Below, in pieces: positions 33,122 to 45,035 of a stretch of 64,000 nucleotides of DNA. The translations under genes were made by a program, and so were the position numbers. Source of the stretch: Dioscorea cayenensis subsp. rotundata (taxonomy: Eukaryota > Streptophyta > Magnoliopsida > Dioscoreales > Dioscoreaceae); NCBI RefSeq assembly GCF_009730915.1, contig NC_052486.1, positions 14,394,018 through 14,458,017 on the forward strand, given 5' to 3'. The number at the start of each line of letters is the position of its first letter. The first letter of the stretch is position 1. The notes under the pieces were generated by a model that saw only the letters and a program-made list of their open reading frames with translations, did no database searches and was not told the origin of the DNA.

Positions 33122-35023
33122 ATGCTTAGAATGGGAGTGATGAAAAAACATTTTCAATTAGCTCTACTGTTTTGCCTTCTCTGCTTGGAACTTGCTGGCT
33201 TTTGCTATTGTGGTGGTGGTTTCATTTGCAGAGAAGTAGAAAGGAAGGCACTTGTTGATTTCAAAAATGGCCTTAAAGATCCCAATGGACGTCTATCTTC
33301 TTGGATTGGCTTGGACTGTTGCTCTTGGACCGGCGTGCATTGCCACAACTACACTGGCCATGTTATAAGGCTTGATCTCCGCAGGTATGGTGGCAATGGG
33401 TCTTTGGAAGGTGAGATCAGGCCTTCTTTGCTTGTTTTGAATCACTTAAGATATTTGGATCTTAGTTTCAACTCTTTTGAAAATACTAGAATTCCAACTT
33501 TCTTGGGTTCACTGGCAAGTCTTCAATATCTTGACCTTTCTCTTAATGACTTCATTGGGCGTGTCCCACACCAACTTGGTAATCTGTTTCGCTTGCAGTA
33601 CCTTGATCTTTCATATAATTCTCTAAATATGGTTGGAAGCCATTGGCTCACAAATCTTTCTTCTCTTCAATGTTTGAATTTGACTGGTGTGAATCTTTCC
33701 GAGGCAAAAAATGTGCTCAAATCACTAAACACCCTTCCTTTGATATCTGAGATAAACTTATATGATTGTGAGCTTCACATCCCTCTTTCACTTGGTGTTG
33801 AAATTAACTTTACAAATCTTCGATTCCTTGATCTTTCCTACAATGGCATTAACTCTACCATGCCTCAATGGTTGTTCAAGTTGAGTGGCCTTGAGTATCT
33901 TCATCTTCATGATAATAATTTTCAAGACCTTATCCCTTCCGATATTGGGAAACTTACTTCTCTTAGGGTCCTTGATCTCTCATATAATGGTGTCCTAAGT
34001 GTTGAACTACCAACTACTTTGGGGAAACTCTGTAACTTGAGCAAACTATATCTCTCGGAAAATAAATATTTCTCTGGTGATCTTAATAGATTGGGAGAAA
34101 TATTTTCCGGGTGCTTGAAAAACAGTTTAGAGCAGTTGTATTGGAGTAATGCATCACTCAGTGGGCCATTGCCAAGTTGGTTGTGGAACCTTAAGTCTCT
34201 TAAGGCTCTTGATCTTTCTTCTAATAATTTTAATGGAACTATTCCAAAATATTTGGGACAATTATTACCAGAGCTGGACACGTTGGTCCTATCTTATAAT
34301 AATATAGCAGTGAGACTTGATTGGGTTCCTCCACCTAAACTAAAATATTTGAATATGAACTATTGCAAAGTGGGCCCAAAGTTTCCATCATGGCTTCAGA
34401 ATTTGAAAATTTTGTCTTCACTTGAAATGTCAAATGCAAGTATTGTTGATGCGCTACCACTATGGTTTTGGAACTTCTCTTTGGACATTGGACGCATAGA
34501 TTTATCACACAATGAAATTAAAGGCAAAATACCAGCAGGTTCATCAAAATTAACCAATCTTGAAATTTTGGATTTAAGTCATAATTATTTGGAAGGACAG
34601 TTGCCACATTTTTCATCAAATCTAGCATATTCGGATCAGGCGCAGGGCTTATTCTCAAGATCTAGTTTCTCCAATACAAGCTTTATACTGCTAAGTTTGT
34701 CTGAGTTGTATATTTCTTCAAACAAAATAACAGGAAGTATACCTAGCTCATTATGTGAACTAAATTATTTGCAAGTCCTTGACCTCTCGAAGAATATGAT
34801 TGAAGGAGTAGTTCCTGATTGCTGGAATCATTCTTTGATAATAATGGATTTGTCTTATAACAATCTACATGGAATAATTCCGGCATCTATCTTCTCCACA
34901 ATTTTGTTAGTTTTGCATTTGAGCAATAATGAATTTTTTGGAGAGCTCCCATCATCCTTTAAAAATTGTACATCATTGAAAACTTTAGATCTTGGAAATA
35001 ATAAAATTAGTGGAAGTATACCA

Positions 35024-36016
35024 TGTTGGGTCCAGCCCATTTGTTGGGTTGGCCCATGTTTAAAAATGAAGCTATGTTGACTTATGGAGGAGGGCTTAAA
35101 GGGAATTTCACAAGGGTAAATGCTCTCATCTTTGATGAGAATGAGGGTATGACTATTCATGGTTTTTTAGGGAAAAAGAAGAATAATCTAAGGAAGAGAA
35201 GGAGGAGCTAGGGTTCTTGAGAAGGCAAGATTGGAAGGGCTCATCGCGGATCTCTCCTAATCCTTTTGGTTTGATCCCTCAACTCTCATTCCTTAAGGTC
35301 CTTTTGTGAACCATCCTAGTGTATGGATGATATATGAGTGTTGAATCTCTTTTTCTTGTGAAATTCATGTTCTTTGCATGTACTCCTCTAGTGAGCTAGA
35401 GAGATGTTGTTGTTATCCCATAAGTCGACATAGTGGAAACATGTTTAAGAGGCTCTAAGGAGTCCCGTGGTTTTTCCCTCGACTTTGTAGGGGTTTCCAC
35501 GCTAAAAAATCGCTTTCTTTGTGTTGTTGTATGTTTGTTCATCTCATTCTAACATGAATGAGGTTTAATAACTTTTTATGAGTTGTTTTGAAGCTTTGAG
35601 CCTTGTAGAACCTTTGGGAGGAGCTTTGAAGCCTCAGGGAAGACATTGAATGCATTTTTGCGACTTATCGCGAGTCGCTGACACGGGCCGCCTGAATCTC
35701 GAGTGAAGCTTCGACGGGGTGTATGCGAGCGCATGACCCCCGTATGTGAAACAGTGTTTTTGCTACGATGACGTGAGCAGTCACAGTGAGCATGTATTTT
35801 TCGCTGCGAGTGCCGTGCGAGCGAGAGAGACTCACAGGCGAGCTTGCGCCCGTGAGATTTTCCAGATGAACTTCACAGGCAAGTGTGCTGCCCAGTATCA
35901 CCGACCCGCATGTGAACCGTAACGATGAAACGATGTGATGTTTCACAAGTATATATTGCTACGATGAAATTCGCATGATTTTTCATCAGCTTTTAAAACC
36001 CGCTTAAACCCCAACA
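35024..36016 (+). repeat. 5' LTR of Copia-I
   Basis: The LTR is 993 bp and aligns along its whole length with the 3' LTR. Its second half (about 35640-36000) differs in a peculiar way: places that read acagt in the 3' LTR read acgat here, and there are extra single bases in homopolymers. It holds hairpin words (gcgagcgcatgacccccg near 35725) in the same place as the 3' LTR. Confidence 0.9.
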
Positions 36017-36017
36017 A

Positions 36018-36030
36018 GTGGTATCGGAGC
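36018..36030 (+). other. Primer-binding site, initiator-Met tRNA type
   Basis: The sequence tggtatcggagc two bases after the LTR matches the Copia primer consensus tggtatcagagc with one change. Confidence 0.8.
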
Positions 36031-36070
36031 GTTCGGGTTGGTTAGGGATTATTTGTTGTAGGGAATCGAG

Positions 36071-36990
36071 ATGGTCGAACAAGCTTCATGTGGGATGATA
36101 AAGTTAACTCAATCGAATTATTCGATTTGGAAGCGTAAGATGCAAGACTTGCTAATTGTAAAAAGACTTGTACATGCTGGGTGATGGGCAAAGAAAAAAA
36201 CCGGAGAAAGGTGAGTGAAGATGAATGGGAAATTTTACATCTAAAAAGCACGCAACAATTCGGCAATGGGTAGATGTAAACATCTTTCATCACATTTCCG
36301 AAGAAGTAAAGGCCGATGCACTGGAAAAAGTTAGAAGCATGTATGAGAAAGAGTACCTCCGAGGAACAAGGCCTCAATCATTCGAAGGCTAGTAAATTTG
36401 AAAGTACAGAGATGGAAGAAGTATGACGAGCATACTAGTGACTTCGGGCTTAGTGAACCAATTGACATCTATGAAGATGACTCTTGAAGATGAGTTGCAA
36501 GCATTGCTACTCCTAAGTTCCTGCCAGGATAGTTGGGAAACTTTGAGTGGTATCTCTCGAGCACTTCAAGACCGGTGGAAAAGCTAACAATGGAAATGGT
36601 TAAGGAGAGCCTAATGAGTGAAGAGGCTAGGGAGGAAAGAAAAAGGTGAAACTTCCTCGGTGTTCTTGTTTTCGGAAAAGCCGAAGGCCGTGGTAGAAGC
36701 AAGCAGAGACATCCTCAAGGTTTTGGCAACAAAGACACATCCGAGGCGGATCAAAGAGCAGGGAAAAAACATCAAGTGTTTTCATTGTAACAAGATGGGC
36801 CACATGAAGAGGGAGTGGGCTCCTCAAAAGAGAGCAGTGGTGGAAGTAAAGAGGAGAAGGAGACTAATACGAGTAGCCCGCAGGATGGTGACATCGATGT
36901 GTCATTTGTGATGATGCTTTGTATTAATCTTGTGAGCCAAGAGAGCGACTGGGTGTTTGATTCGGGGAGCTTCATTTCATGTCACTCCCC
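36071..36990 (+). pseudogene. Copia-I gag and protease remnants
   Basis: The translation gives ASCGMIKLTQSNYSIWKRKM near 36080, KKLEACM near 36325, DELQALLLLSS near 36490 and the zinc knuckle CFHCNKMGHMKREW near 36777, whose last cysteine is changed to tryptophan. The protease active site is DWVFDSGSFISCHS near 36948, with serine instead of the usual threonine in DTG and the following Ala changed. Pieces lie in all three frames with several stops. It is dead. Confidence 0.8.
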
Positions 36991-37119
36991 ATGGTAACTT
37001 CTTTTCTACCTACTCTAGTGGTGATTTTGGAAATGTCAAAATGGAGTAACGAGTGGTGCGTCGAAGATAGTGGGTATTGGAGATATTTGCTTGGAGACCA
37101 ATCAAGGGCTCAAGCTAGT

Positions 37120-38000
37120 ACTCAAGGATGTTAGGCATGTTCCAGACATTCGCCTAAATTTGATATCCACAGGAAGACTTGATGATGATGGGTTTGTCAA
37201 TTGGTTTGGTGAAAGTAAGTGCAAGCTCACCAAAGGTTCACTAGTGGTTGCTAGAGGGAATAAAGGCAAACACACTCTATGTTATGCAAGCTAAGTTACA
37301 CATAGGGGAATTGAATGCAATTCGAGAAGATGCAAGCATTGAGCTATGGCATAGAAGACTTGGGCATGTTAGTGAGAAAGGGGCTACAACTTCTCTCAAG
37401 AAGAATCTTCTACCGAATATGCAGGGGCATCTCTCAAAACATGTGTGGATTGTAGCGAGGGAAAACACATAGAGTGGCATTTCATTCTCACCCCCCATCT
37501 AGGAAATCAAATATTCTTGATTTGGTGCATCTCGATGTTTGTTCTATGCGGGACAAAACACTTGGAGGTGGACACTATTTTGTGACCTTCATTGATGATC
37601 ATTCAAGGAAGGTGCAGGCAGATGTTTTGAAGACCAAAGATCAAGTGCTTGATGTCTTCAAGGATCTCCATCATTAAGGTTGAAAGGGGAGACGGAAAAG
37701 CAGATTTGAAGGCGATAGAGCGGAATAATGGTGGTGAATACGGAGGGCCGTTTGAAAAGTCATGGAGCTTCATGGAATCGAGGCTTGAGAAGACTCCGAG
37801 CTAGACACCTCGGCTAAATGGTGTGGGCGAGAGAATGAGCATGAACAATTGAAGAGAGGATCGGATGCATGCTCTCTCATGCAAAAGCTTCCTAAGTCCT
37901 TTTGGGGAAGCTATGAGGGACTGCAGATGAGACATGATAAACCTTTCTCCAGCGGCGACTCTAGATGGTGATGTGCCGAAAGCGAGTGTGGACTGGGAAA
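37120..38000 (+). pseudogene. Copia-I integrase remnant
   Basis: The stretch includes VPDIRLNLISTGRLDDDG near 37143, the pre-integrase phrase LWHRRLGHVSEKG near 37345, and the core segment LVHLDVC ... GGHYFVTFIDDHSRKV near 37520-37610. The catalytic D...D...E region continues to about 37960 but is scrambled by indels. It is not functional. Confidence 0.8.
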
Positions 38001-38309
38001 GAGATCTCCTATACTCACTTGAGAGTATTTGGGTCATGGGGCTTTTGTTCATATTCCCAAAGATGAGAGGTCCAAGCTTGATGACAAAAGCAAAGCGGGT
38101 GTATTTTCTTGGGTTATGGTCATGAGGGAGTTTTGGCTACAGATTGTGGGATCCAGTTAACGGGGAAGGTTGTCGGGGAGCGAGAGATGTTGTGTTTCTA
38201 GAAGATCAAATGGCTGATCTTGATGAGCGAGGTGAGACCTCTAGTTCCTCGAGTTGAGATTCCTAGTTAGTGTTGATTCGGGTTCCTTCACCTATCTGAG
38301 TTACGCTCG

Positions 38310-40116
38310 AGGGGAGATGTCCAAGAAAATGGTAATGAGGCTGTTAGAAGTAAAGTTCCTCCAGTCGAAGGTGTAGAGCCAGTTGAAGAAATTGAAGAAG
38401 CATCTCCAACGCCACCAGTTGAGACCCAAGTGAGAAGATCTACTAGAGATCGTCATCCCTCTAGTAGATACAGTACAAATGAATATGTTATGCTCGTTGA
38501 TGGAGGAGAGCAGAAACATATGAGGGAAGCTATACAACATGAGAAGAAGCGGGGAGTGGTTTGGAGCCATGCAAGAGGAGATGAGTTCCTTGTGTGAGAA
38601 CCACACCTATGATTTGAGTGAAGCTTCCTAAGGGCAAGAAGGCCTTAAAGAACAAGTGGGTGTACAAGTTGAGACGAAGTAATAGCTCACAACCAAAGTA
38701 CAAGGCAAGGTTGGTTGTGAAGGGGTTCGATCGAAAAGAAAGGTATTGACTTTGAAGAAATATTTTCTCCGGTTGTGAAGATGTCATCCATCGAGGTTGT
38801 GCTTGGTTTAGCCGCTAGTCTAAACCTAGAGGTGGAACAACTTGATGTGAAAACCGCTTTTCTTCATGGTGATCTAGAGGAGGAAATATATGGAGCAACC
38901 GGAAGGGTTCAAAGTCGAGGGAAAAAGAGAATCTAGTGTGCGAGGTTGAAGAAGAGTTTGTATGGACTCAAACAAGCGCCAAGGCAGTGGTACAAGAAGT
39001 TTGACTCCTTTATGATGACTCAAGGGTACACTAGAAGTTCGATTGATCATTGTGTGTTTGTGAAGAAACACTCAAATGATGACTTCATTATTCTTCTACT
39101 CTATGTTGATGACATGCTTATTGTTGGTCGTGATGCAAGCAAGATTGAAGACACGAAGAGACAGCTTAAGCAAGTCCTTTTGCTATGAAGGACTTAGATG
39201 CGACTAAACAGATTCTTGGTATGAAAATCTCCCGTGACAGGATGAATGGGAAGTTGTGGTTGTCTCAAGAAAAATACATTGACAAGGTTCTTGAGAGGTT
39301 CAACATGAAGGAAGCCAAGGCTGTTTGTTCTCCACTTGCAGGTCATTTTAAACTTAGCTCAAGTCAATGTCCTTCAAGTGACAAAGAGAAGGAGGAGATG
39401 AGCCGAGTTCCTTATGCATCCGCTGTTGGCAGTTTGATGTATGCCATGGTGTGTACGAGACCAGATATTGCTCATGCTGTTGGTGTTGTGAGCAGATTTC
39501 TCTCAAATCCGGGAAAGGAGCACTGGGCTGCAGTGAAGTGGATACTGAGGTATCTAAGAGGTTCTTCCCGGGTATGTTTGTGTTTTGGTAAAGGTGAACC
39601 CATTTTATATGGGTATACAGATTCAGATATGGCAGGCGATGTGGACTCCAGAAAAAATCGGTCTGGGGTTCATGATGACTTTTTGCGGGGAGGCGTTTCT
39701 TGGCGATCAAAGTCTGCAGTGTGTTGCATTATCCACCACGAGTCGAGTATATTGCAATTACTGAGGGTTGCAAGGAAGCTTTGTGGATGAAGAAGTTTCT
39801 TGAAGAATTGGGTATGCAACAAGAGAAGTGTATTGTCTATTGTGACAGTCAGAGCGCCATCCATCTTTCCAAGAATTCAACATTCCATTCGAAGTCCAAG
39901 CATATCGATGTTATATATCATTGGATTCGAGATGTTCTTGAAGCCAAAGAGTTGTACTTGGAGAAGGTACACACTAGTGAGAATGGGGCCGATATGTTCA
40001 CCAAGGCATTATCCAAGGAGAAGCTTGAAGCATGTCGGGAAAGAGCGGGGATTGCTAGAACCCCCAAATGGTGCTCGAGGGAGATTTGTTGGGTCCAGTC
40101 CCATTTGTTGGGTTAG
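38310..40116 (+). pseudogene. Copia-I reverse transcriptase and RNase H remnants
   Basis: Recognisable parts are the connection KARLVVKGF near 38700, [17 protein letters not shown] near 38838, [17 protein letters not shown] near 38952, the catalytic [12 protein letters not shown] at about 39098-39130, and the RNase H part with YTDSDMAGDVD near 39612 and IVYCDSQSAIHLSKNS near 39833. Frames change at least near 38700, 38890, 38945, 39185 and 39700. The YVDD site is intact, but the polyprotein is not continuous. Confidence 0.88.
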
Positions 40117-41057
40117 CTCATGTTTAAAATGAAGCTATGTTGACTTATGGAGGAGGGCTTAAAGGGAATTTCACAAGGGTAAATGCTCTCATCTTTGATG
40201 AGAATGAGGGTATGACTATTCATGGTTTTTTAGGGAAAAAGAAGAATAATCTAAGGAAGAGAAGGAGGAGCTAGGGTTCTTGGAGAAGGCAAGATTGGAA
40301 GGCTTCATCGCCGGATCTCTCCTAATCCTTTGGTTTGATCCCTCAACTCTCATTCCTTAAGGTCCTTTTGTGAACCATCCTAGTGTATGGATGATATATG
40401 AGTGTTGAATCTCTTTTTCTTGTGAAATTCATGTTCTTTGCATGTACTCCTCTAGTGAGCTAGAGAGATGTTGTTGTTATCCCATAAGTCAACATAGTGG
40501 AAACATGTTTAAGAGGCTCTAAGGAGTCCCGTGGTTTTTCCCTCGATTTGTAGGGTTTCCACGCTAAAAATCGTTTCTTGTGTTGTTGTATGTTTGTTCA
40601 TCTCATTCTAACATGAATGAGGGGTTTAATAACTTTTTATGAGTTGTTTTGAAGCTTTGAAGCCTTGTAGAACCTTTGGGAGGAGCTTTGAAGCCTCAAG
40701 GAAGACATTGAATGCATTTTGCAGCTTATGCGGGCTGCATACGGGCCGCACGGAATCTCCAGTGAGCTTCACGGGGTGTATGCGGGCGCATGACCCCCGT
40801 ATGTGAACAGTGTTTTGCTACAGTGCCGTGAACAGTACCTGGTGAACAGTATTTTTGCTGCGGTGCCGTGCAGGCAGAGAGACTCACGGGCAAGCTTGCG
40901 CCCGCGTAGATTTTCCAGTGAACTTCACGGGCAAGTGTGCGCCCGTATACCGGCCGCATGTGAACCGTAACAGTGAACAGTAACAGTGCTACAGTATATA
41001 TTGCTACAGTAAATTCCGCAGTTTTTCACTGTTTCAAAACCCGTTTAAACCCCAACA
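40087..41057 (+). repeat. 3' LTR of Copia-I
   Basis: The LTR is 971 bp. A purine-rich tract (gctcgagggagatt) precedes it. Its promoter-side third (40730-41010) carries hairpin words (gcgggcgcatgacccccg) and repeated gtgaacagt / gctacagta words, the same vocabulary as the Ty3 LTRs. It reads directly into the 3' part of RLP-A in the sense direction. Confidence 0.92.
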
Positions 41058-41953
41058 TACCAGTATGGCTTGGAGAAAATTTGCAGGCGCTAGAGACACT
41101 TGAGCTTCGATACAATATGCTTACTGGAACTATTCCTCCACAATTGGGAAACCTCACATATCTTCATCTTATTGATGTTTCAAATAACCATCTATCAGGT
41201 GCCATACCACATAGTTTTGGCAACTTCAGTGCCATGAAAACTAATCTTGGAAGAGGTTGGTCAGGCATATATGATTATGTGAACAATATTGACATAAATA
41301 TGAAAGGAAGAGAATTTCAGTTGGAAGGGAGAATACCATCATTATTTATTTGCATTGACCTCTCAAATAATATATTATCAGGAGAGATACCCGAAGAGCT
41401 AGCGCACCTTTCATTTCTGCAGAGCTTGAATTTATCCAGAAATCAATTATTAGGACAACTTTCAGAAAAAGTTGGAGAGCTTAGGTGGTTGGAAGTTCTT
41501 GATTTATCAGTGAATAATCTTTCAGGGGCTATTCCTCAAACAATGACCAACTTAACTTCATTGAATCATCTGAATTTATCATACAACAATTTCTATGGTG
41601 AAATTCCACACGGTGGGCAATTGCAAGTGCTTCCAGATCCATCTATTTATTCTGGCAACCCAGGTCTATGTGGTTTTCCATTAGATAAAAAGTGTGAGAT
41701 TACAGCACCAGCACAACCACCCTCGTTGCCAAACAATGAAGGTGAAAACAACTTGGAGACCATATGGTTTTATTTGAGCATGCCACTGGGATTCATGTTT
41801 GGGTTTTGGGCAATTTTTGGTGCATTGATACTGAAAGAGAGCTGGAGGTATGCTTATTTTCGATTTATTGATCATATTTATAATAAGATCTATGTTATTG
41901 TTGCTGTGAATCTAAAAACAATGAAGAGAAAATGCGGCCTTGCTAGTGAATAG

Positions 41954-43205
41954 TGTTACCTTGTCTTCTTGGAAGCCAAAATAAAATATTACAATCCATA
42001 TTAAGTATAACAAGAGCAAGTTGGTGCTACGAGGTTATGCAGAGTTTAGCATTTTACTGCCTACTTGTATTAATTATATGCATAAACTGTCATGAGAACT
42101 CTTTTGAGAATGTAATTTTAATTTGTTATGAAATGTTATCCAATGTATTTATTTATTCTCTCATGTTAATGTTAGAGTTAATAGAGCATATTATATGTAA
42201 GTCGAACACATCAATGTGCTTGATCTTCCTGTGTTAGTGAAAGTTTTCAGTGAGTATATATATACTTGACAAAGCTTCTCAAAAGACAAAGCTTCAACAG
42301 AAGTGATCCAGGTTCTTCAATTTTTCAACTAGTTTATATGTTTTCTGCAAGTTTGCCTTAATTTCTCTTGAATACCTCATCATCAAAAATTCTGGAGATA
42401 TGCCCCCATGTGGTTCTATAGATATTTACCTTTTCTAAGAGAATGGCAATTTGAGCGAGCTAGCAATTTCCTGCAATATATATGATCTGCATGCCAACAA
42501 TATAATACAGTACAAAGGTATGGGTCTACCTTCTGTTTAATAAATTCTTTTTATTAATGTAATTAATTATTCTACCATCTAATTATTAATTATAGTGTTC
42601 CTTTACATGGCCAAGTTGTAATAATTCTACTTTCTCATGCAGTGGCATACAACTATATATCAATCATGATTTTACAAGGGAGATACATCTATATATCTAT
42701 TGCTCTGGCTCTTAATTAATATCCTTCAAAGCATGCACACAATCACATATATTTGCATGGATGTAGCAATTACAAAAAGGATCCATTGTTTGAATGCATT
42801 TGGGTTGAGGAATATGAACCTAAACACAGATATTGCCTTCATTCTTGTTGTGGCAATTTCATCCTTCTCCTGGGAGTGAAGCAGTAATTGTCCAAGTCAT
42901 ATAAGAGGTTTGTTAATTAGATGTGCTTTTTTATTATTTGTGCTTTAAATGTTTACTAGGATAATTTTTTGATAAGATGATTAATTGATAGTTAACAAGC
43001 AAGGTTTGTGCATTTTGATTTCATCATTTTTTTTTTAGCTCTGGTTTAACACCAACGCTGAGCTCCTCCTCATGTTGGTCAAACTATAAATAATTTTTAG
43101 GAGCAAAGCTCTAATTTTTTTTATAATTATCATTGATAATCAGGGTGTTTATGCAAAAATTGCAAAACTCAATATCCTTTTTGCATAAACCCCCAGCAAG
43201 TTTGA
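41954..43205 (+). repeat. RLP-A 3' flank, duplicated at 25109
   Basis: This is an AT-rich, non-coding stretch between the RLP-A stop and the GST-2 upstream region. It matches 25109-25952 and 26688-26740. Short open frames in it are not conserved between the copies. Confidence 0.7.
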
Positions 43206-43860
43206 CTTCCAAATCATGAAATCCATGATACTTTTGCGAGAACACCCTCATTTTTATTAGTAATTAGTTGGGCGTTTTCCATAAAATTGTAAAACTTTCT
43301 GTCTGTTCTACAGAAATCACAATAACTTTGGTAAAATTATATTAATGTTTGAGGATTTATATGATAATAATGTCAGAAAAGTCACAATTAATTTGGTAAT
43401 ATTTGACTTTAACTGACAGTGTACACAACCAATCTTTTTGGTTTTTGTTCATGCGATGCTGAGATTGATTGAGTTGAGAGAAAGAATGGTGAAGCTGAAG
43501 GTCTACGCCGATCAAGTGTCGCAGCCACCGCAAGCGATCCTCATTTTTTGCAAGTAATTTTGAGAAAGAATGGTTTCAATTTCCTCTTTCTTTGCATTCT
43601 TTGCCAATTTCTGTTGATAATTCTAAAAAAAATTATTTATCATACTGTTTTGCTTGAGCTCATATCTCCTTATTTTTCTTCAAATATATATATATATATT
43701 CTCTTTTTAGGATGAATGGGATTGATTTTGAGGAGGTGAGGGTGGATCTCTCCGAGGGCTATCATAGAAATCCCCAATTCCAAGGTATTTGCTTGGAAAT
43801 CCCTCTTCAGATTCATAGTTCATGAGAAATTTCATTTTAATCTGCATATTTGTTGCTCAA

Positions 43861-43935
43861 GTTTTGAAGTCTGTCTTTCTTTAATTGAAGTGGTTTATCC
43901 ACCTTTTCAAAAAAAAAAAAGTTTTGAAGTCTGTC
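43861..43935 (+). mobile_element. 45-bp LINE tail insertion with 15-bp TSD in GST-2 intron 2
   Basis: The bases gttttgaagtctgtc occur at 43861-43875 and again at 43921-43935. Between them lie 45 bp made of a LINE 3' end (gtggtttatccaccttttc) and an A-run. GST-1b (near 32058) has the site once and without the insert. It is a strongly 5'-truncated LINE. Confidence 0.85.
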
Positions 43936-44756
43936 AACTTGATGGGTCTTACTTTATTATCCTCAAAAAAGATCATTTTTTTATTTTAATAAAATATAAA
44001 TTGATGGTTGTGTACTGCTTTTGCAGAAATAAATCCAATGAGACAAGTTCCAGCAATTGTTGATGGAAGGTTTAAGCTGTTTGAGAGGTAATCCATATTT
44101 TCTTCATTTGGAATATTCACTTCATTATGTTCATCTTATTGACAATTAAGGCTTAAACAATCATTGATTTCAAAGTCATTGAACATTGTAATTAAATTTT
44201 TTAAATTTTGTTTTCTCCATATTCTTTTGTTAGTTCTTATTCTGACATTATCATTATGTATTTGCAATTGTTTTTGGGTAGCCATGCAATCCTGAAATAT
44301 TTGGCTTGTGCATTCCTGGAGTTTCAGACAACCGGTAATATTACATTTTCCCTGGAGTTTTATTTTAAATTGGTTAATTTCCCCATTTTATAAATGTTAG
44401 CTGTACTAGTTATGGCTGCAAATGCTGGTCGATTATGATGAATAATCTAATTTTTCATATCATTCTTCGCAAGGTCAACAAATTCATCTTACAATGAATG
44501 TTTAACAGAACTGATATCTGAGAGAACTGATCATATACACTTATGTGTGTGTGTGTGGTTTTTTGTATGAAAATGGTTCCCATTTGCGGTAAAACAAGCA
44601 AGAAAACTGAGATAGTCAATGCCTTTGATTAACGTGTAAATTGGAGCACAGAGCCAAGGAAAGATCTTTTGGAGCATCTTGTTGGTTAACTGTGTACAAA
44701 GGATGATTTTTCAATATGATCCGTGTGTGTGTGTTTATCACTATACCCTTCTTTTG

Positions 44757-45035
44757 TACTCCCTCCGTTCTTTTTTATCTGTCACAAATCCATGTTCCTT
44801 TTTATCTGTCATTTTTCTAACATCAAGAAGCATTTATTAATTTTTTCCAAAATTACCCTTAACACTCTATTCAATTCTCTTCTTGTAATTAAATATGAGA
44901 GAGAAATGTGAAGTTATAAATTAGGGGTAGTTTTGGAAATGTAACTAATTTTTTATAAAATTTTGTGCAATAACTAAGTTTCTTGGTGTGTGAGATTTGG
45001 TTATTCACGACAGATAAAAAAGAACGGAAAGAGTA
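44757..45035. mobile_element. Stowaway-like MITE in GST-2 intron 4
   Basis: The element 44759-45033 (275 bp) starts CTCCCTCCGTTC and ends GAACGGAAAGAG, imperfect terminal inverted repeats that extend to about 27 bases (ttttttatctgtc / gacagataaaaaa). TA dinucleotides flank it. It is AT-rich and non-coding. GST-3 lacks it. Confidence 0.8.

Larger units (their letters stand above)
35019..41062 (+). mobile_element. Copia-I (Ty1, Tnt1/Tork-like) in RLP-A, TSD tacca
   Basis: The element is 35024-41057 with LTRs starting TGTTGGGTCC and ending CCCCAACA. The duplication tacca lies at 35019-35023 and 41058-41062. The primer site agtggtatcggagc follows the 5' LTR, as expected for initiator-Met tRNA priming. 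Gag, protease, integrase, reverse transcriptase and RNase H segments occur in the Ty1 order, but broken by many frameshifts. It lies in the sense direction of the RLP. Confidence 0.93.
33122..41953 (+). pseudogene. RLP-A: LRR receptor-like protein (EIX2-like), split by Copia-I
   Basis: The coding parts are 33122-35023 and 41063-41953, in phase across the insertion if one tacca copy is ignored, about 930 residues and intronless. Residues 11-30 form a signal peptide (FQLALLFCLLCLELAGF). The LRR N-cap with CREVERKALVDFKNGL and DCCSWTGVHC follows, then about 25 plant-type LRRs, an island near 41270-41330 (NNIDINMKGREF), further LRRs, a C-cap (NPGLCGFPLDKKC), an acidic spacer, one membrane helix (FMFGFWAIFGALIL) and a short tail with WRYAYFRFID, which includes a Yxx-phi endocytosis-type motif. 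No kinase domain. Such proteins sense apoplastic ligands and signal with SOBIR1/BAK1. The allele seen is disrupted; the 5' part alone would end at 35080 inside the LTR. The start at 33122 was chosen because it is the first ATG; 33131 and 33140 are alternatives. Confidence 0.88.

Noticed and set aside
33922..34281. Minus-strand 119-codon frames in both RLP genes (also 59888-60247)
   Set aside because: They are antisense shadows of conserved LRR codons.
37801..39864. Several minus-strand frames inside Copia-I
   Set aside because: They are antisense to integrase, reverse transcriptase and RNase H segments.
35024..41057. Copia-I read as a long intron of RLP-A
   Set aside because: It has LTRs, target duplication and all Copia domains; no GT-AG border fits the junction and the duplicated tacca.
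40973..41953. Separate 326-codon LRR gene
   Set aside because: It is the 3' part of RLP-A; its apparent start lies in the Copia LTR and uses a non-ATG codon.
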